Positions 30,450 through 38,029 of a stretch of 40,072 nt of DNA are shown here, in pieces (within the stretch, counting starts at the first letter, position 1; each line of letters begins with the position of its first letter). The translations under genes were made by a program, and so were the position numbers. Source of the stretch: Caldifarciminota bacterium (GTDB lineage Bacteria > Hydrothermota > Hydrothermia > LBFQ01); contig JALWZG010000098.1 of assembly GCA_027002825.1 (NCBI GenBank), positions 1 through 40,072 of the forward strand, given 5' to 3'. The notes beneath the pieces are model-generated. The model searched no databases. It had not been told where the DNA came from and worked only from the letters and a program-made list of their open reading frames with translations.

Positions 30450-31799
30450 TTGCTGAGGAAAGGGTTTTTTCTGTTTTTGGGTCCTTTTCTCTTTGCCCTC
30501 TCACTACTCCTACCCGTAGAGGTTGAAATATCCGCCACCCTCGGCGCCCTCCTCTGGATGGCCACCTGGTGGATCGGTGAGGTCGTACCCCTCGCCATAA
30601 CCGCCCTTTTACCCCTTGTCCTCGCTCCGCTCTTCGGTGTGGCCACCGCAAAGGAGATTGCCCCGCAGTACGCCAAGTCCCCCATCTTCCTCTTCTTCGG
30701 TGGTTTTGTCCTCGCCCTCGCCATAGAAAAACAGGGTCTCCACCGCTTCATCTCCTCAAGGATAATCTCCGTCTTCGGCAGATCCGAGGGTAGCGTGTTT
30801 GTGGGTGTGTCCCTCTCCTCCTTCTTCCTCTCCATGTGGATAAGCAACACCTCAACCACACTCATAATGATACCGGTTATCCTATCGCTTCCAGTTTCCC
30901 CCCGTTTGAGGAGGGCTTTGGCTTTTGGAGCTGCGTATTCCGCCAGCATCGGGGGGATAGCAACGCTGGTCGGAACGCCTCCGAACATAGTGTACGCCGG
31001 TGTCCTGAAGAATTTCGGATTTGAGGTATCGTTCGTGGACTGGATGGCCTTTGGCCTCCCTTACGCCCTCGCGTTTGAGATGGTTTTTCTTGTCCTCTCC
31101 TTTTTCTGGTTTAGGCTCGGAAGAGGGGAGCTGAGGGTGGATGTGGAGGGGGGAGATGTGGACCGGAAGGGGAAAGCGGTTCTGGCGGTTTTCCTTATAA
31201 CCGTCCTCCTGTGGTTGACCCGGACGGGTCTGGACGTGGGAGGTTTAAAGATCCCCGGATGGCAGGAGGTTCTGGGGGTTGGGGGTGTGGACGACTCAAC
31301 CGTGGCCGTCCTGGCCGCTGTTGCCCTGTTCGTCCTGGGTGTAGTGAGGTGGGAAGATGTGAAGGGTATACCCTGGGACGCCCTCCTGCTATTCGGAGGC
31401 GGTTTCGCCCTATCCTTTATGATAGTGAAAAGTGGCCTCTCCGAAGTGTTCGTCGGCCTGTTTCGGGGTTTGAACACCCATCCCCACGTGGGTGTGATGA
31501 TATGGGCATCCTTTACACTTATCCTGACCGAATTCGCCTCCAACACGTCCATATCCGCCATACTGATACCCCTCGCCTATTCCTTTGCATCCGCTACGGG
31601 TATGGACGCCGCCGCCCTCTCGGCCGTAGTGGCCGTGGCGGCCTCAGGCGCCTTTATGCTCCCCGTGGCCACACCTCCCAACATGTTGGTCTATTCCTTC
31701 AGGTTGGTGGACATGAGGAGCATGCTGCGATTGGGACTTCTCATGAACCTCCTGGCCCTCCTGCTCAACGTCCTGATAACTTACAGGTTCGCCCCTTAA
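30450..31799 (+). CDS. SLC13/DASS-family anion symporter
   Basis: A 449-aa membrane protein with about 11 hydrophobic helices. Both signature SNT motifs are present, WISNTSTTLIMIP in the first half and FASNTSISAILIP in the second; they bind Na+ and substrate. A GTPPN segment (LVGTPPNIVYAG) and a matching TPPNMLVYS near the end complete the inverted repeat. The family moves dicarboxylates, tricarboxylates or sulfate with Na+; the substrate cannot be read from the sequence. The start TTG is supported by the box upstream. Confidence 0.92.
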   Translation: MLRKGFFLFLGPFLFALSLLLPVEVEISATLGALLWMATWWIGEVVPLAITALLPLVLAPLFGVATAKEIAPQYAKSPIFLFFGGFVLALAIEKQGLHRFISSRIISVFGRSEGSVFVGVSLSSFFLSMWISNTSTTLIMIPVILSLPVSPRLRRALAFGAAYSASIGGIATLVGTPPNIVYAGVLKNFGFEVSFVDWMAFGLPYALAFEMVFLVLSFFWFRLGRGELRVDVEGGDVDRKGKAVLAVFLITVLLWLTRTGLDVGGLKIPGWQEVLGVGGVDDSTVAVLAAVALFVLGVVRWEDVKGIPWDALLLFGGGFALSFMIVKSGLSEVFVGLFRGLNTHPHVGVMIWASFTLILTEFASNTSISAILIPLAYSFASATGMDAAALSAVVAVAASGAFMLPVATPPNMLVYSFRLVDMRSMLRLGLLMNLLALLLNVLITYRFAP

Positions 31800-31802
31800 A
31801 AT
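31797..31802 (+). promoter_or_regulatory. -10 box (TAAAAT) overlapping the SLC13 stop
   Basis: It reuses the TAA stop of the transporter and lies 6 nt before the ATG at 31809. Confidence 0.45.
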
Positions 31803-31808
31803 TGACGT

Positions 31809-32468
31809 ATGCACCTTCCGAGGTCAAAGGAGGAGATAGCCCGCATGTTCTCCGGGATGAGGTTTTACGAGGTGAGGAACTTTGTGTTCTCCTTCGGACA
31901 GAACCTGGTGTGGAGGAGGTATCTGATAAGGGAGGCGGAGGGAAGGCTTCTGGACGTGGCCACTGGTGAAGGGAACGTCCTGAGGCTCTACAAGAGGGGG
32001 TTGGGGGTGGGTGTGGACATATCCCTTGGGATGTTGAAGAGGGCGGGAAGGGGTCTACTACTCCTCCAAGGGGACGCCGAGAACCTCCCCCTGAAATCCG
32101 GCGTTTTTGACACCGTGAGCGTGGCCTTCGGCTTCAGAAACCTCCCCGACAAACCCCTCGCCCTGAGGGAGTTCAACAGGGTTTTGAGAACGGGTGGTAA
32201 ACTCCTGATACTGGACATGAACCTCGGTAAAGACGCCTTCTCCCTGTTGCAAATGCCCTATCCCGCCGTTCTCATGCCCGTCCTCGCCCCCTTACTCCTG
32301 GGGGGTTTCCGGGATTACGTATACCTCTTCAGGAGCATGTTGGAGTTTCCATCATCCGAGAGTCTCAAGGTTATGCTCAGGGAGGCGGGGTTTGAGATGG
32401 AGAGGGTCTACAGGTTCCACATAGGTTCAACCTACCTTTACGTGGCGAGGAAGGTGGGCCGCCCTTGA
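31809..32468 (+). CDS. UbiE/MenG-like methyltransferase
   Basis: A 219-aa class I SAM methyltransferase. Motif I is RLLDVATGEGNVLRL, followed by VGVDIS, a QGDAENLPLKSGVFDTVSV segment and an AFGFRNLPDKPLALREFNRV segment typical of UbiE/MenG. These proteins methylate the quinone ring in menaquinone or ubiquinone synthesis. It is slightly shorter than most UbiE and the C-terminal part carries hydrophobic insertions (LMPVLAPLLLGGFRDYVYLF). No other quinone gene is near, so the substrate is uncertain. Confidence 0.85.
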   Translation: MHLPRSKEEIARMFSGMRFYEVRNFVFSFGQNLVWRRYLIREAEGRLLDVATGEGNVLRLYKRGLGVGVDISLGMLKRAGRGLLLLQGDAENLPLKSGVFDTVSVAFGFRNLPDKPLALREFNRVLRTGGKLLILDMNLGKDAFSLLQMPYPAVLMPVLAPLLLGGFRDYVYLFRSMLEFPSSESLKVMLREAGFEMERVYRFHIGSTYLYVARKVGRP

Positions 32469-32484
32469 TCCGAAACGGTACCGA

Positions 32485-32886
32485 TCAGACAAGCGGTATT
32501 CCGAGGTATTCCGAGAGGATCAGGTAGGCGGCCGTTGAGTCCACGAGGTGTTTGTTCTTTGCGTTTATGCGTTTTCCGGCCTCCCGCAACAACCTCTCAG
32601 CCTCAACGGACGTATAGGTTTCATCCCAAAACACCACCTCACACTTCAGCCTGTTCTCCAACCACCTCGCGAAGTTCCTCACCTCGGCCACGAGTTCCTC
32701 TCGTGTCGGCCTGCTCAGAACAACGGTTGTAAAGGGGGTTTCCCTGTGGATCCTCAGTATCTCCTCCTTCAACCCCTTCCTTTTCCTGTCAACCGTCCCC
32801 AGGGGAAAGGCGAACCTCCGGGAGGGGTCGCTTATGGCAAGTCCCACCCTCCTCTTTCCGTAATCCACGGCCAAAACCCTACCCAT
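32485..32886 (-). CDS. ruvX: RuvX/YqgF Holliday junction resolvase-like nuclease
   Basis: A 133-aa RNase H-fold protein. The catalytic acidic residues lie in VLAVDYGKRRVGLAISD (Asp8), WDETYTSVEAERLL and VDSTAAYLIL. The family is a conserved nuclease implicated in pre-16S rRNA maturation and possibly Holliday-junction cutting. The length is standard. The stop of the upstream gene is 9 nt before its start, so both are in one operon. Confidence 0.93.
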   Translation of the reverse strand: MGRVLAVDYGKRRVGLAISDPSRRFAFPLGTVDRKRKGLKEEILRIHRETPFTTVVLSRPTREELVAEVRNFARWLENRLKCEVVFWDETYTSVEAERLLREAGKRINAKNKHLVDSTAAYLILSEYLGIPLV

Positions 32887-32895
32887 TTTCCGGCT

Positions 32896-33312
32896 TCAAC
32901 CGGACCCCCGGAGGAAATAGACGTAGTAGGTGTTGGGGAAGCGGCGTAGGAGCTCCTCCCCTGCCTCCTTCACACCGAGCCTGTACGCCCTGTAGCAGTT
33001 CTCCGCCGCGAACAAGCCCTCGGTTCTTTTGCACACCTTGTAGTAAATCCCGGCGGCCTTTTCCCTTTCACCCCTCCTCTCGTGGTATACGGCCAGCACG
33101 TACTCGTGGTGAGGACTCTCGGGTTTGAAACCCTTCGGTGTAAAATCCCCCCTAAGGAGCAGGACGTAAGAGTAGGCGAAGGTTTTGGGGTTGGGTATGG
33201 CGTCCCAAACCCTGTAGAGAAAAGCGGCCTCCGCGCTTTTCTGAGAGGCCTGGAGGAGGGCCGCCTTACACCCCGTACCGAGGTAGCATATGTACAAGGC
33301 GTTTAAAAGCAT
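32896..33312 (-). CDS. TPR-like secreted or membrane-associated protein
   Basis: A 138-aa protein. The N-terminus MLLNALYICYLGTGCKAALL is hydrophobic without basic residues near the start. Helical pairs follow (SAEAAFLYRVWDAI, HHEYVLAVYHERRGEREKAA, LFAAENCYRAYRLGVKEAGE) with a TPR-like spacing. The end, EELLRRFPNTYYVYFLRGSG, resembles BamD/YbgF-like TPR proteins. The function is unknown. It sits upstream of ruvX and has its own TAAAAT box 7 nt before the ATG. Confidence 0.6.
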   Translation of the reverse strand: MLLNALYICYLGTGCKAALLQASQKSAEAAFLYRVWDAIPNPKTFAYSYVLLLRGDFTPKGFKPESPHHEYVLAVYHERRGEREKAAGIYYKVCKRTEGLFAAENCYRAYRLGVKEAGEELLRRFPNTYYVYFLRGSG

Positions 33313-33319
33313 CCCCGGA

Positions 33320-33325
33320 ATTTTA
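33320..33325 (-). promoter_or_regulatory. -10 box (TAAAAT) of the TPR-ruvX pair
   Basis: TAAAAT on the minus strand, 7 nt before the ATG at 33312. Confidence 0.45.
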
Positions 33326-33331
33326 CGGCCG

Positions 33332-33601
33332 TCAGAGTATCCTAAAGCCCCTCAACCCCTCCACCTCCTCCACTATTCTCCACTCCACGTTATCCACCCT
33401 TCCGGGGCCGACCCACAGGTGTTCGACGAGTTTGCGCAGGTCCTCCTCCGGGCCTTCCGCCACGACCTCAACACTCCCATCGGGCAGGTTCTTGGCGTAT
33501 CCCGAAAGGCCCAGATCTTTTGCCCTCCACTTTGTGTAAGCCCTGAAACCCACACCCTGCACCCAACCGAAAACCCTTGCCTCAAGCCTTTTCATCCTCA
33601 C
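33332..33601 (-). CDS. acyP: Acylphosphatase
   Basis: An 89-aa enzyme that hydrolyses acyl phosphates. The catalytic Arg20 is in VQGVGFRAYTKW and Asn38 in GYAKNLPDGSVEVVAEG, the two residues needed. The start overlaps the acyl-CoA ligase stop (ATGA), although a second ATG two codons in (33595) could also be used. Confidence 0.95.
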   Translation of the reverse strand: MRMKRLEARVFGWVQGVGFRAYTKWRAKDLGLSGYAKNLPDGSVEVVAEGPEEDLRKLVEHLWVGPGRVDNVEWRIVEEVEGLRGFRIL

Positions 33602-35349
33602 TCCTTCTCCTCTATACCGGCATCCTTCACCTTCTCGCCCGGTTCTATGTAAAGGCCCTTGAACAGGTGTCTCTTTATCTTTCGGGTCGTCGTCTTGGGG
33701 AACTCCTCGTAGCGGAGGGCAAACCGCTTTATGCGCTTGTAGGATGCGAGATCCCTCGTCAACCTCTCTATCTCCCTTTCCACAAGTGAGTATATGAACT
33801 CATCATCCGGTTTTATGCCGAGTCTGTGAGCCTCATCCCTCACGGCGTCAAGGTTGGGGTACACCAAGGCCTGAACCTCCTCGTCCCCCGTCTCGGGGTT
33901 CTTGGCGCCGAACACCAGGATTTCCTCCACAAAGGGAGACTCCAGGACCTTCGTCTCGATCTCCTCCGGGTATATGTTCTTCCCACCCTTCGTGACTATC
34001 ACGGCCTTTTTCCTACCCGTTATGTAAAGGTACCCGTCCCCGTCCATATAACCTATATCCCCCGTCAGGAACCAACCGTCCTCCGTTATGACCTCCCTTG
34101 TGGCCTTCTCGTTCTTGTAGTACCCCTTCATTATCATGGGACCCCTTGCCGCTATCTCACCCTCACCGTTCTCGTTGGGGTCAAATATCCGTATCTCCGC
34201 CCCCGGAATGGGAACACCTACGGAGGGCAGCCTGGAGTCGTGGGGTGGTGTGACCGTCAGAATAGGGGATGTCTCGGAAAGTCCATACCCCTGGATCATC
34301 TTAAAGCCGAGCTCCTCCATTCCCCTGGCCACCCAGAGGGGTAGGGCGGCACCTCCGGACACCATGAACTTCAACCTGTCAAGCCCAAGCCTCTGGTGCA
34401 GCGGTCTGAAAAGCCTCCTGTTCAACCTCTCGCCCACGAAGGGTATCCTCCTGCTCCCCTTAAAGGCGTGGAAAACCGCCTTCTTGACCGGCGGAGCCTT
34501 TGAAACCTCCCTGTTTATCCTCGTCAGCATCTTCTCCAGTATGAGGGGAACGGTTAACCATACCGTCGGCCGTGTATCCTTCAGATCCTCCATCATCTCG
34601 TTGGGACGCAGGGACCTCGCATACGAGACCGTCGCACCTATATAAATAGGGGCGAGGAATCCCACCGTACACTCGTAGACGTGGTGAAGGGGCAGAATGG
34701 AGAAGAAGACGTCATCCTCGTAAATGGGTATCACCTGATATACACCCTCTATGTCGCTCATGATGTTCCCGTGGGTTAGCATCACCCCCTTCGGCGAACC
34801 GGTGGTGCCGGATGTGAAAAGGATTTCCGCCAGATCCTCGGGGTCAACCTCAACCCTGTCTATGCCCCCGTACCTCTCCTCAACGGAGGCGAAGCTGGGC
34901 GTTTCCCCGTTTTCGTCCATGGAGAGTATTCCCTTGAGACCCAGATCCTTACGGAACTCAAGCATCTCCTTCAGATACCTGTTTGACACTATCACGTGTT
35001 TAACCTCGGCGAAGTCCAACAGATACCTCCTCTCCATCTCGTTCAATCGGGCGTCCAGAGGCACAACCGTCGCCCCGGCCCACAGAACTCCCAAGTAGGC
35101 CTGTCCCCACTCAGGTCGGTTCTCCCCGACAAGGGCCACCTTATCCCCCCGTTTTATCCCCCATTCATCCCGCAAAAAGTGTGCGATCTTGCGGACGCGG
35201 CTGTGGGCATCGGCGTAGGTGTACGAGATCCAACCCTTTCCACGCCTCTGGCGGGACATCTCCTTCCCCGCGAACTCCTTTGCCGAACTTTCAAACATCT
35301 CCGTGATCGTCTTAAAACCTTTGGGCCTGCGGAAGATCCTGTGTCCCAT
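33598..35349 (-). CDS. Long-chain fatty-acid-CoA ligase
   Basis: A 583-aa AMP-forming acyl-CoA synthetase. The ATP loop is LFTSGTTGSPKGVMLTH; other motifs are GYGLSETSPI, FLTGDIGYMDGDGYLYITGR and the C-terminal lysine region VTKGGKNIYPEEIE. It activates fatty acids with ATP and CoA. The frame is open to 35523, but TATAAT lies 6 nt before ATG 35349 (MGHRIFRRPKG), where family similarity starts, and the extra 58 residues look random. The closely coupled acylphosphatase is of unknown relevance. Confidence 0.93.
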   Translation of the reverse strand: MGHRIFRRPKGFKTITEMFESSAKEFAGKEMSRQRRGKGWISYTYADAHSRVRKIAHFLRDEWGIKRGDKVALVGENRPEWGQAYLGVLWAGATVVPLDARLNEMERRYLLDFAEVKHVIVSNRYLKEMLEFRKDLGLKGILSMDENGETPSFASVEERYGGIDRVEVDPEDLAEILFTSGTTGSPKGVMLTHGNIMSDIEGVYQVIPIYEDDVFFSILPLHHVYECTVGFLAPIYIGATVSYARSLRPNEMMEDLKDTRPTVWLTVPLILEKMLTRINREVSKAPPVKKAVFHAFKGSRRIPFVGERLNRRLFRPLHQRLGLDRLKFMVSGGAALPLWVARGMEELGFKMIQGYGLSETSPILTVTPPHDSRLPSVGVPIPGAEIRIFDPNENGEGEIAARGPMIMKGYYKNEKATREVITEDGWFLTGDIGYMDGDGYLYITGRKKAVIVTKGGKNIYPEEIETKVLESPFVEEILVFGAKNPETGDEEVQALVYPNLDAVRDEAHRLGIKPDDEFIYSLVEREIERLTRDLASYKRIKRFALRYEEFPKTTTRKIKRHLFKGLYIEPGEKVKDAGIEEKE

Positions 35350-35355
35350 TCCGAA

Positions 35356-35361
35356 ATTATA
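35356..35361 (-). promoter_or_regulatory. -10 box (TATAAT) of the acyl-CoA ligase
   Basis: A perfect TATAAT on the minus strand, 6 nt before the ATG at 35349. It decides the start. Confidence 0.6.
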
Positions 35362-35400
35362 GGGGCGGAAGCGAACCGGGTATACGCTGCGTTGCCACCG

Positions 35401-35406
35401 TAAAAT
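35401..35406 (+). promoter_or_regulatory. -10 box (TAAAAT) of the SPFH operon
   Basis: TAAAAT, 10 nt before the ATG at 35417. Divergent from the ligase promoter in a 67-bp spacer. Confidence 0.5.
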
Positions 35407-35416
35407 TCCAACCTTT

Positions 35417-36238
35417 ATGCGAGATGTGGTCGTTTTTTTGTCGTCGGTGCTCTTCCTTTCCTCCTGTGCGCAGGTGAGCTCCGGGGAGAGGGGCGTGAGG
35501 AGCACCTTCGGCGTGATAGACAAAAACGAACTCCCTCCGGGACTTCACTTTTTCATACCCGGTGTTCAAACCGTGTACATAGTCCCCGTCTACGACAGGA
35601 CACTCAACTTCACATCCGAGGACGGGGAAAGGGAGGGGCTTGACCCCATAGACGCCCTCTCAAAGGACGGTCTGCCGGTCACGGTTGAGGCGACCGTGAG
35701 GTACGCCTTGGCACCCGATCAAGTGGCGGAGCTCATGATAGACTACGGTAGACCCCTACCCAGAACGGTTGAGGAGAAACTCCTCATCCCGGCCATCAGG
35801 GCCGAGATAAGGGACGCCGTCGCCCAGTACAAAACGAGTGAGATATACAGCATGAGGGAGAACTTCTCATCCCTCCTGAAGGAGGCCATAGTCAGATCAC
35901 TGAGAAAGGAGGAGAGGGTGTACGTGAGGGACGTATACATACGGAAGATAAAGTTCCCGGAGAAGTTTCTGGAGGCGATAGAAAAGAAACAGATAGCCCA
36001 GCAGGAGGCCGAGAGGATGAGGTACGTTCTGGAAAGGGAGAAATTGGAGGCTGAAAGGAAAAAGATAGAAGCCCAGGGCATAGCCGAGGCACAGAGGATC
36101 ATAGCCCGCCAGCTCACCAACCAGTATCTGACGTGGAAGTACCTTGAAGTTTTAAAACGGTTCGCCGAGAGCGAGAACAACACCATCATCGTTGCGCCAT
36201 ACGATCAGAGGATAACCCCCCTGCTCAACGTTAGGTGA
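35417..36238 (+). CDS. SPFH/prohibitin-family membrane protein
   Basis: A 273-aa band-7 protein. The N-terminal MRDVVVFLSSVLFLSSCAQV is a signal or anchor with a lipobox-like LSSC, so it may be a lipoprotein. The SPFH domain follows (RGVRSTFGVIDKNELPPGLH to IRKIKFPEKFLEAI). A charged coiled coil comes next (about 195-235, KKQIAQQEAERMRYVLEREK). SPFH proteins form large ring-like membrane assemblies that regulate proteases or lipid domains. It overlaps the K+ channel gene (GTGA), suggesting a shared membrane function. Confidence 0.88.
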   Translation: MRDVVVFLSSVLFLSSCAQVSSGERGVRSTFGVIDKNELPPGLHFFIPGVQTVYIVPVYDRTLNFTSEDGEREGLDPIDALSKDGLPVTVEATVRYALAPDQVAELMIDYGRPLPRTVEEKLLIPAIRAEIRDAVAQYKTSEIYSMRENFSSLLKEAIVRSLRKEERVYVRDVYIRKIKFPEKFLEAIEKKQIAQQEAERMRYVLEREKLEAERKKIEAQGIAEAQRIIARQLTNQYLTWKYLEVLKRFAESENNTIIVAPYDQRITPLLNVR

Positions 36239-37194
36239 GAAACCTCCTCCTACCCCTCTTCCTGATCTCAACGCTGATACTCGTAAGCACCTGGGGGTAC
36301 ATGCTCATAGAGGACATGGCGTTTTTTGAGGCCCTGTACATGACGGTCATAACCATATCCACCGTCGGCTTCGGTGAGGTAAAACCCCTCTCCACCTTGG
36401 GTAGGCTCTGGACGATACTCGTGATATTCTTCGGATGGGGGATCTTGAGCGTGGCCATAACGAGGGTTTTCGGAACGGTTATGGAAAGACAAATAGAGCG
36501 GATGTTTGCGAGAAGGAGGATAAGGATGAAGGGTTTGAAAGGGCATTACATAGTATGCGGTTTTGGGAGGATGGGCAGAAAAGCGGCCGAAATACTCGCG
36601 GACAGCGGGATACCCTTCGTAGTAATAGACCAGAACAGGAAAAGGGTGGAGGACGCCATAGCCGAGGGATACCTGGCCGTGGAGGGGGATGCGACGGAGG
36701 AGGAAACCCTCATAAAGGCGGGCATAGAGAGGGCCAAAGGGCTTGCCTCACTCCTGGACTCCGATCACGCCAACCTCTACGTAGTCCTGAACGCCAAAAG
36801 CCTCAACCCGAACATATTCGTGGTATCCTCCGCCCTGACGGAAAAAGGGGGCAACCTCATCAAAAAGGCTGGAGCGGATCGTGTGATCCTACCCTTTGAG
36901 TGGGCGGGACTGCGGGTGGCGAGGTACCTCGTAAAACCCACCATAAGCGAATTCCTTGACGTCTACGAGATGAGGATTGAGGAGATCCTCCTCGGTGAGA
37001 ACTCCCCCTTTGTGGGAAAATCCCTGAAGGATCTGCAGATGACCCGCAGGTACGGGATATACGTGATAGCCATAATAAGGGATGGGAGGGTCGTCATACC
37101 TCCGGATCCGGACGAACCCCTGAAGTCCGGAGATGTCCTCCTCGTAATAGGGAAGACGGAAAACCTCAAAACCGTTGAAGGTCTGGCCGGATGA
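36235..37194 (+). CDS. Potassium channel protein with RCK domains
   Basis: A 319-aa two-helix channel like MthK or Kch. It has one helix, the pore helix, the selectivity filter TVGFG (43-47) and a second helix (about 58-78). An RCK N-domain with GFGRMG (Rossmann NAD/ligand fold) and an RCK C-domain ending in SGDVLLVIGK follow. K+ flow would be gated by ligand binding inside the cell. The start is GTG 36235, inside the stop of the SPFH gene. A TrkA-like role is excluded by the pore. Confidence 0.93.
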   Translation: MRNLLLPLFLISTLILVSTWGYMLIEDMAFFEALYMTVITISTVGFGEVKPLSTLGRLWTILVIFFGWGILSVAITRVFGTVMERQIERMFARRRIRMKGLKGHYIVCGFGRMGRKAAEILADSGIPFVVIDQNRKRVEDAIAEGYLAVEGDATEEETLIKAGIERAKGLASLLDSDHANLYVVLNAKSLNPNIFVVSSALTEKGGNLIKKAGADRVILPFEWAGLRVARYLVKPTISEFLDVYEMRIEEILLGENSPFVGKSLKDLQMTRRYGIYVIAIIRDGRVVIPPDPDEPLKSGDVLLVIGKTENLKTVEGLAG

Positions 37195-37206
37195 CGCCTT
37201 CGGGCT

Positions 37207-37212
37207 TAAAAT
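37207..37212 (+). promoter_or_regulatory. -10 box (TAAAAT) of the PATAN-like/nitroreductase operon
   Basis: TAAAAT, 6 nt before the GTG at 37219. Confidence 0.5.
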
Positions 37213-37218
37213 ACATAG

Positions 37219-38025
37219 GTGTGGGGTAGGGGTTTTACGGGAATCCTCAGGGTTTTTAAAGGCGATCGCCCGCTCGCAACCGTCATCCTCTACAGGGGAA
37301 AGCCCCTACACATAGACTACTTTCCGGATCCCCTCAAGCCCTTTGAAACGCTCCTTCCCAGAGAGGACCTCCTCTCCTATCCGGATCCGTTTACGGCCGT
37401 CAGGAGCAGGGGTCTGTTGAAGGAGTTCGTAGACGGGGTTGAGGACTTCCTGGTCCAAGAGGTCAAACACGGAGGTGAGGATAACATCAGGCTTGAGAGG
37501 GAAAGCCTACCCGAAAGGGAGGTCTTGGGAATTCTCTCCCTAAGGGAGGACGAGGTGGACACCCTCTTCTCACCCCTACTGCGAAGCATAAACGCGAGGT
37601 ATTACATCGTCTCCACGCCTGTCTCGGACGTGTTCGTAGAGGACGGCTCACCCATAGAGTTTTTCACGGAAAGGCTGGAGGTCTCGGTGGATGTGATTTA
37701 CATCGCGGAGGAGTACGATTCCCCGTGTCCCCTCCGGAAGGGTGATAGGCTTCCCCACGACCGGGGGTTCACAAAGCGGTACGGCTTCCCCGTCATACTG
37801 AGCTTCCCAACCCGAAAAAGGTACAGGGTGGTGTTCCTGGAGACCGCGGGGGAAGACTTTACGGTTTACGACGTCGGGGAAACCTCACCCGAGGGCCTTT
37901 TCAACATCCTCAGGAGGATAAAGGAGACGACAAAACTCCTGCTCGCAAAGGGGGAGGATATGGAGAGGATCAGGGGGGATCACGGTAGGTATCTGAACGT
38001 TTACAGAACGGCTATAAGGAGGTGA
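37219..38025 (+). CDS. Unknown protein, PATAN/DUF4388-like N-terminus
   Basis: A 268-aa protein. The first 40 residues (GFTGILRVFKGDRPLATVIL, YRGKPLHIDYF) resemble the opening of DUF4388/PATAN-type domains of two-component and roadblock systems, but the match is loose. The rest has mixed helices and strands with no known motif. Two features stand out: an acidic stretch around 70-120 and VIYIAEEYDSPCPLRKGDRL with a single Cys. No membrane segment. The start is GTG with a TAAAAT box 6 nt upstream. The next gene follows by 4 nt and a strong SD, so the two are one operon. Confidence 0.6.
   Translation: MWGRGFTGILRVFKGDRPLATVILYRGKPLHIDYFPDPLKPFETLLPREDLLSYPDPFTAVRSRGLLKEFVDGVEDFLVQEVKHGGEDNIRLERESLPEREVLGILSLREDEVDTLFSPLLRSINARYYIVSTPVSDVFVEDGSPIEFFTERLEVSVDVIYIAEEYDSPCPLRKGDRLPHDRGFTKRYGFPVILSFPTRKRYRVVFLETAGEDFTVYDVGETSPEGLFNILRRIKETTKLLLAKGEDMERIRGDHGRYLNVYRTAIRR
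38014..38023 (+). promoter_or_regulatory. Perfect Shine-Dalgarno of the nitroreductase-like gene
   Basis: An AAGGAGGTGA-type site ends just before ATG 38030. It overlaps the stop of the upstream gene. It is the second extended SD in the window, and it belongs to a downstream operon gene. Confidence 0.8.
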
Positions 38026-38029
38026 AAAC

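Noticed and set aside
35350-35523. 58-residue N-terminal extension of the acyl-CoA ligase
   Set aside because: A perfect TATAAT lies 6 nt before ATG 35349; the extension has no domain and overlaps the divergent SPFH gene.
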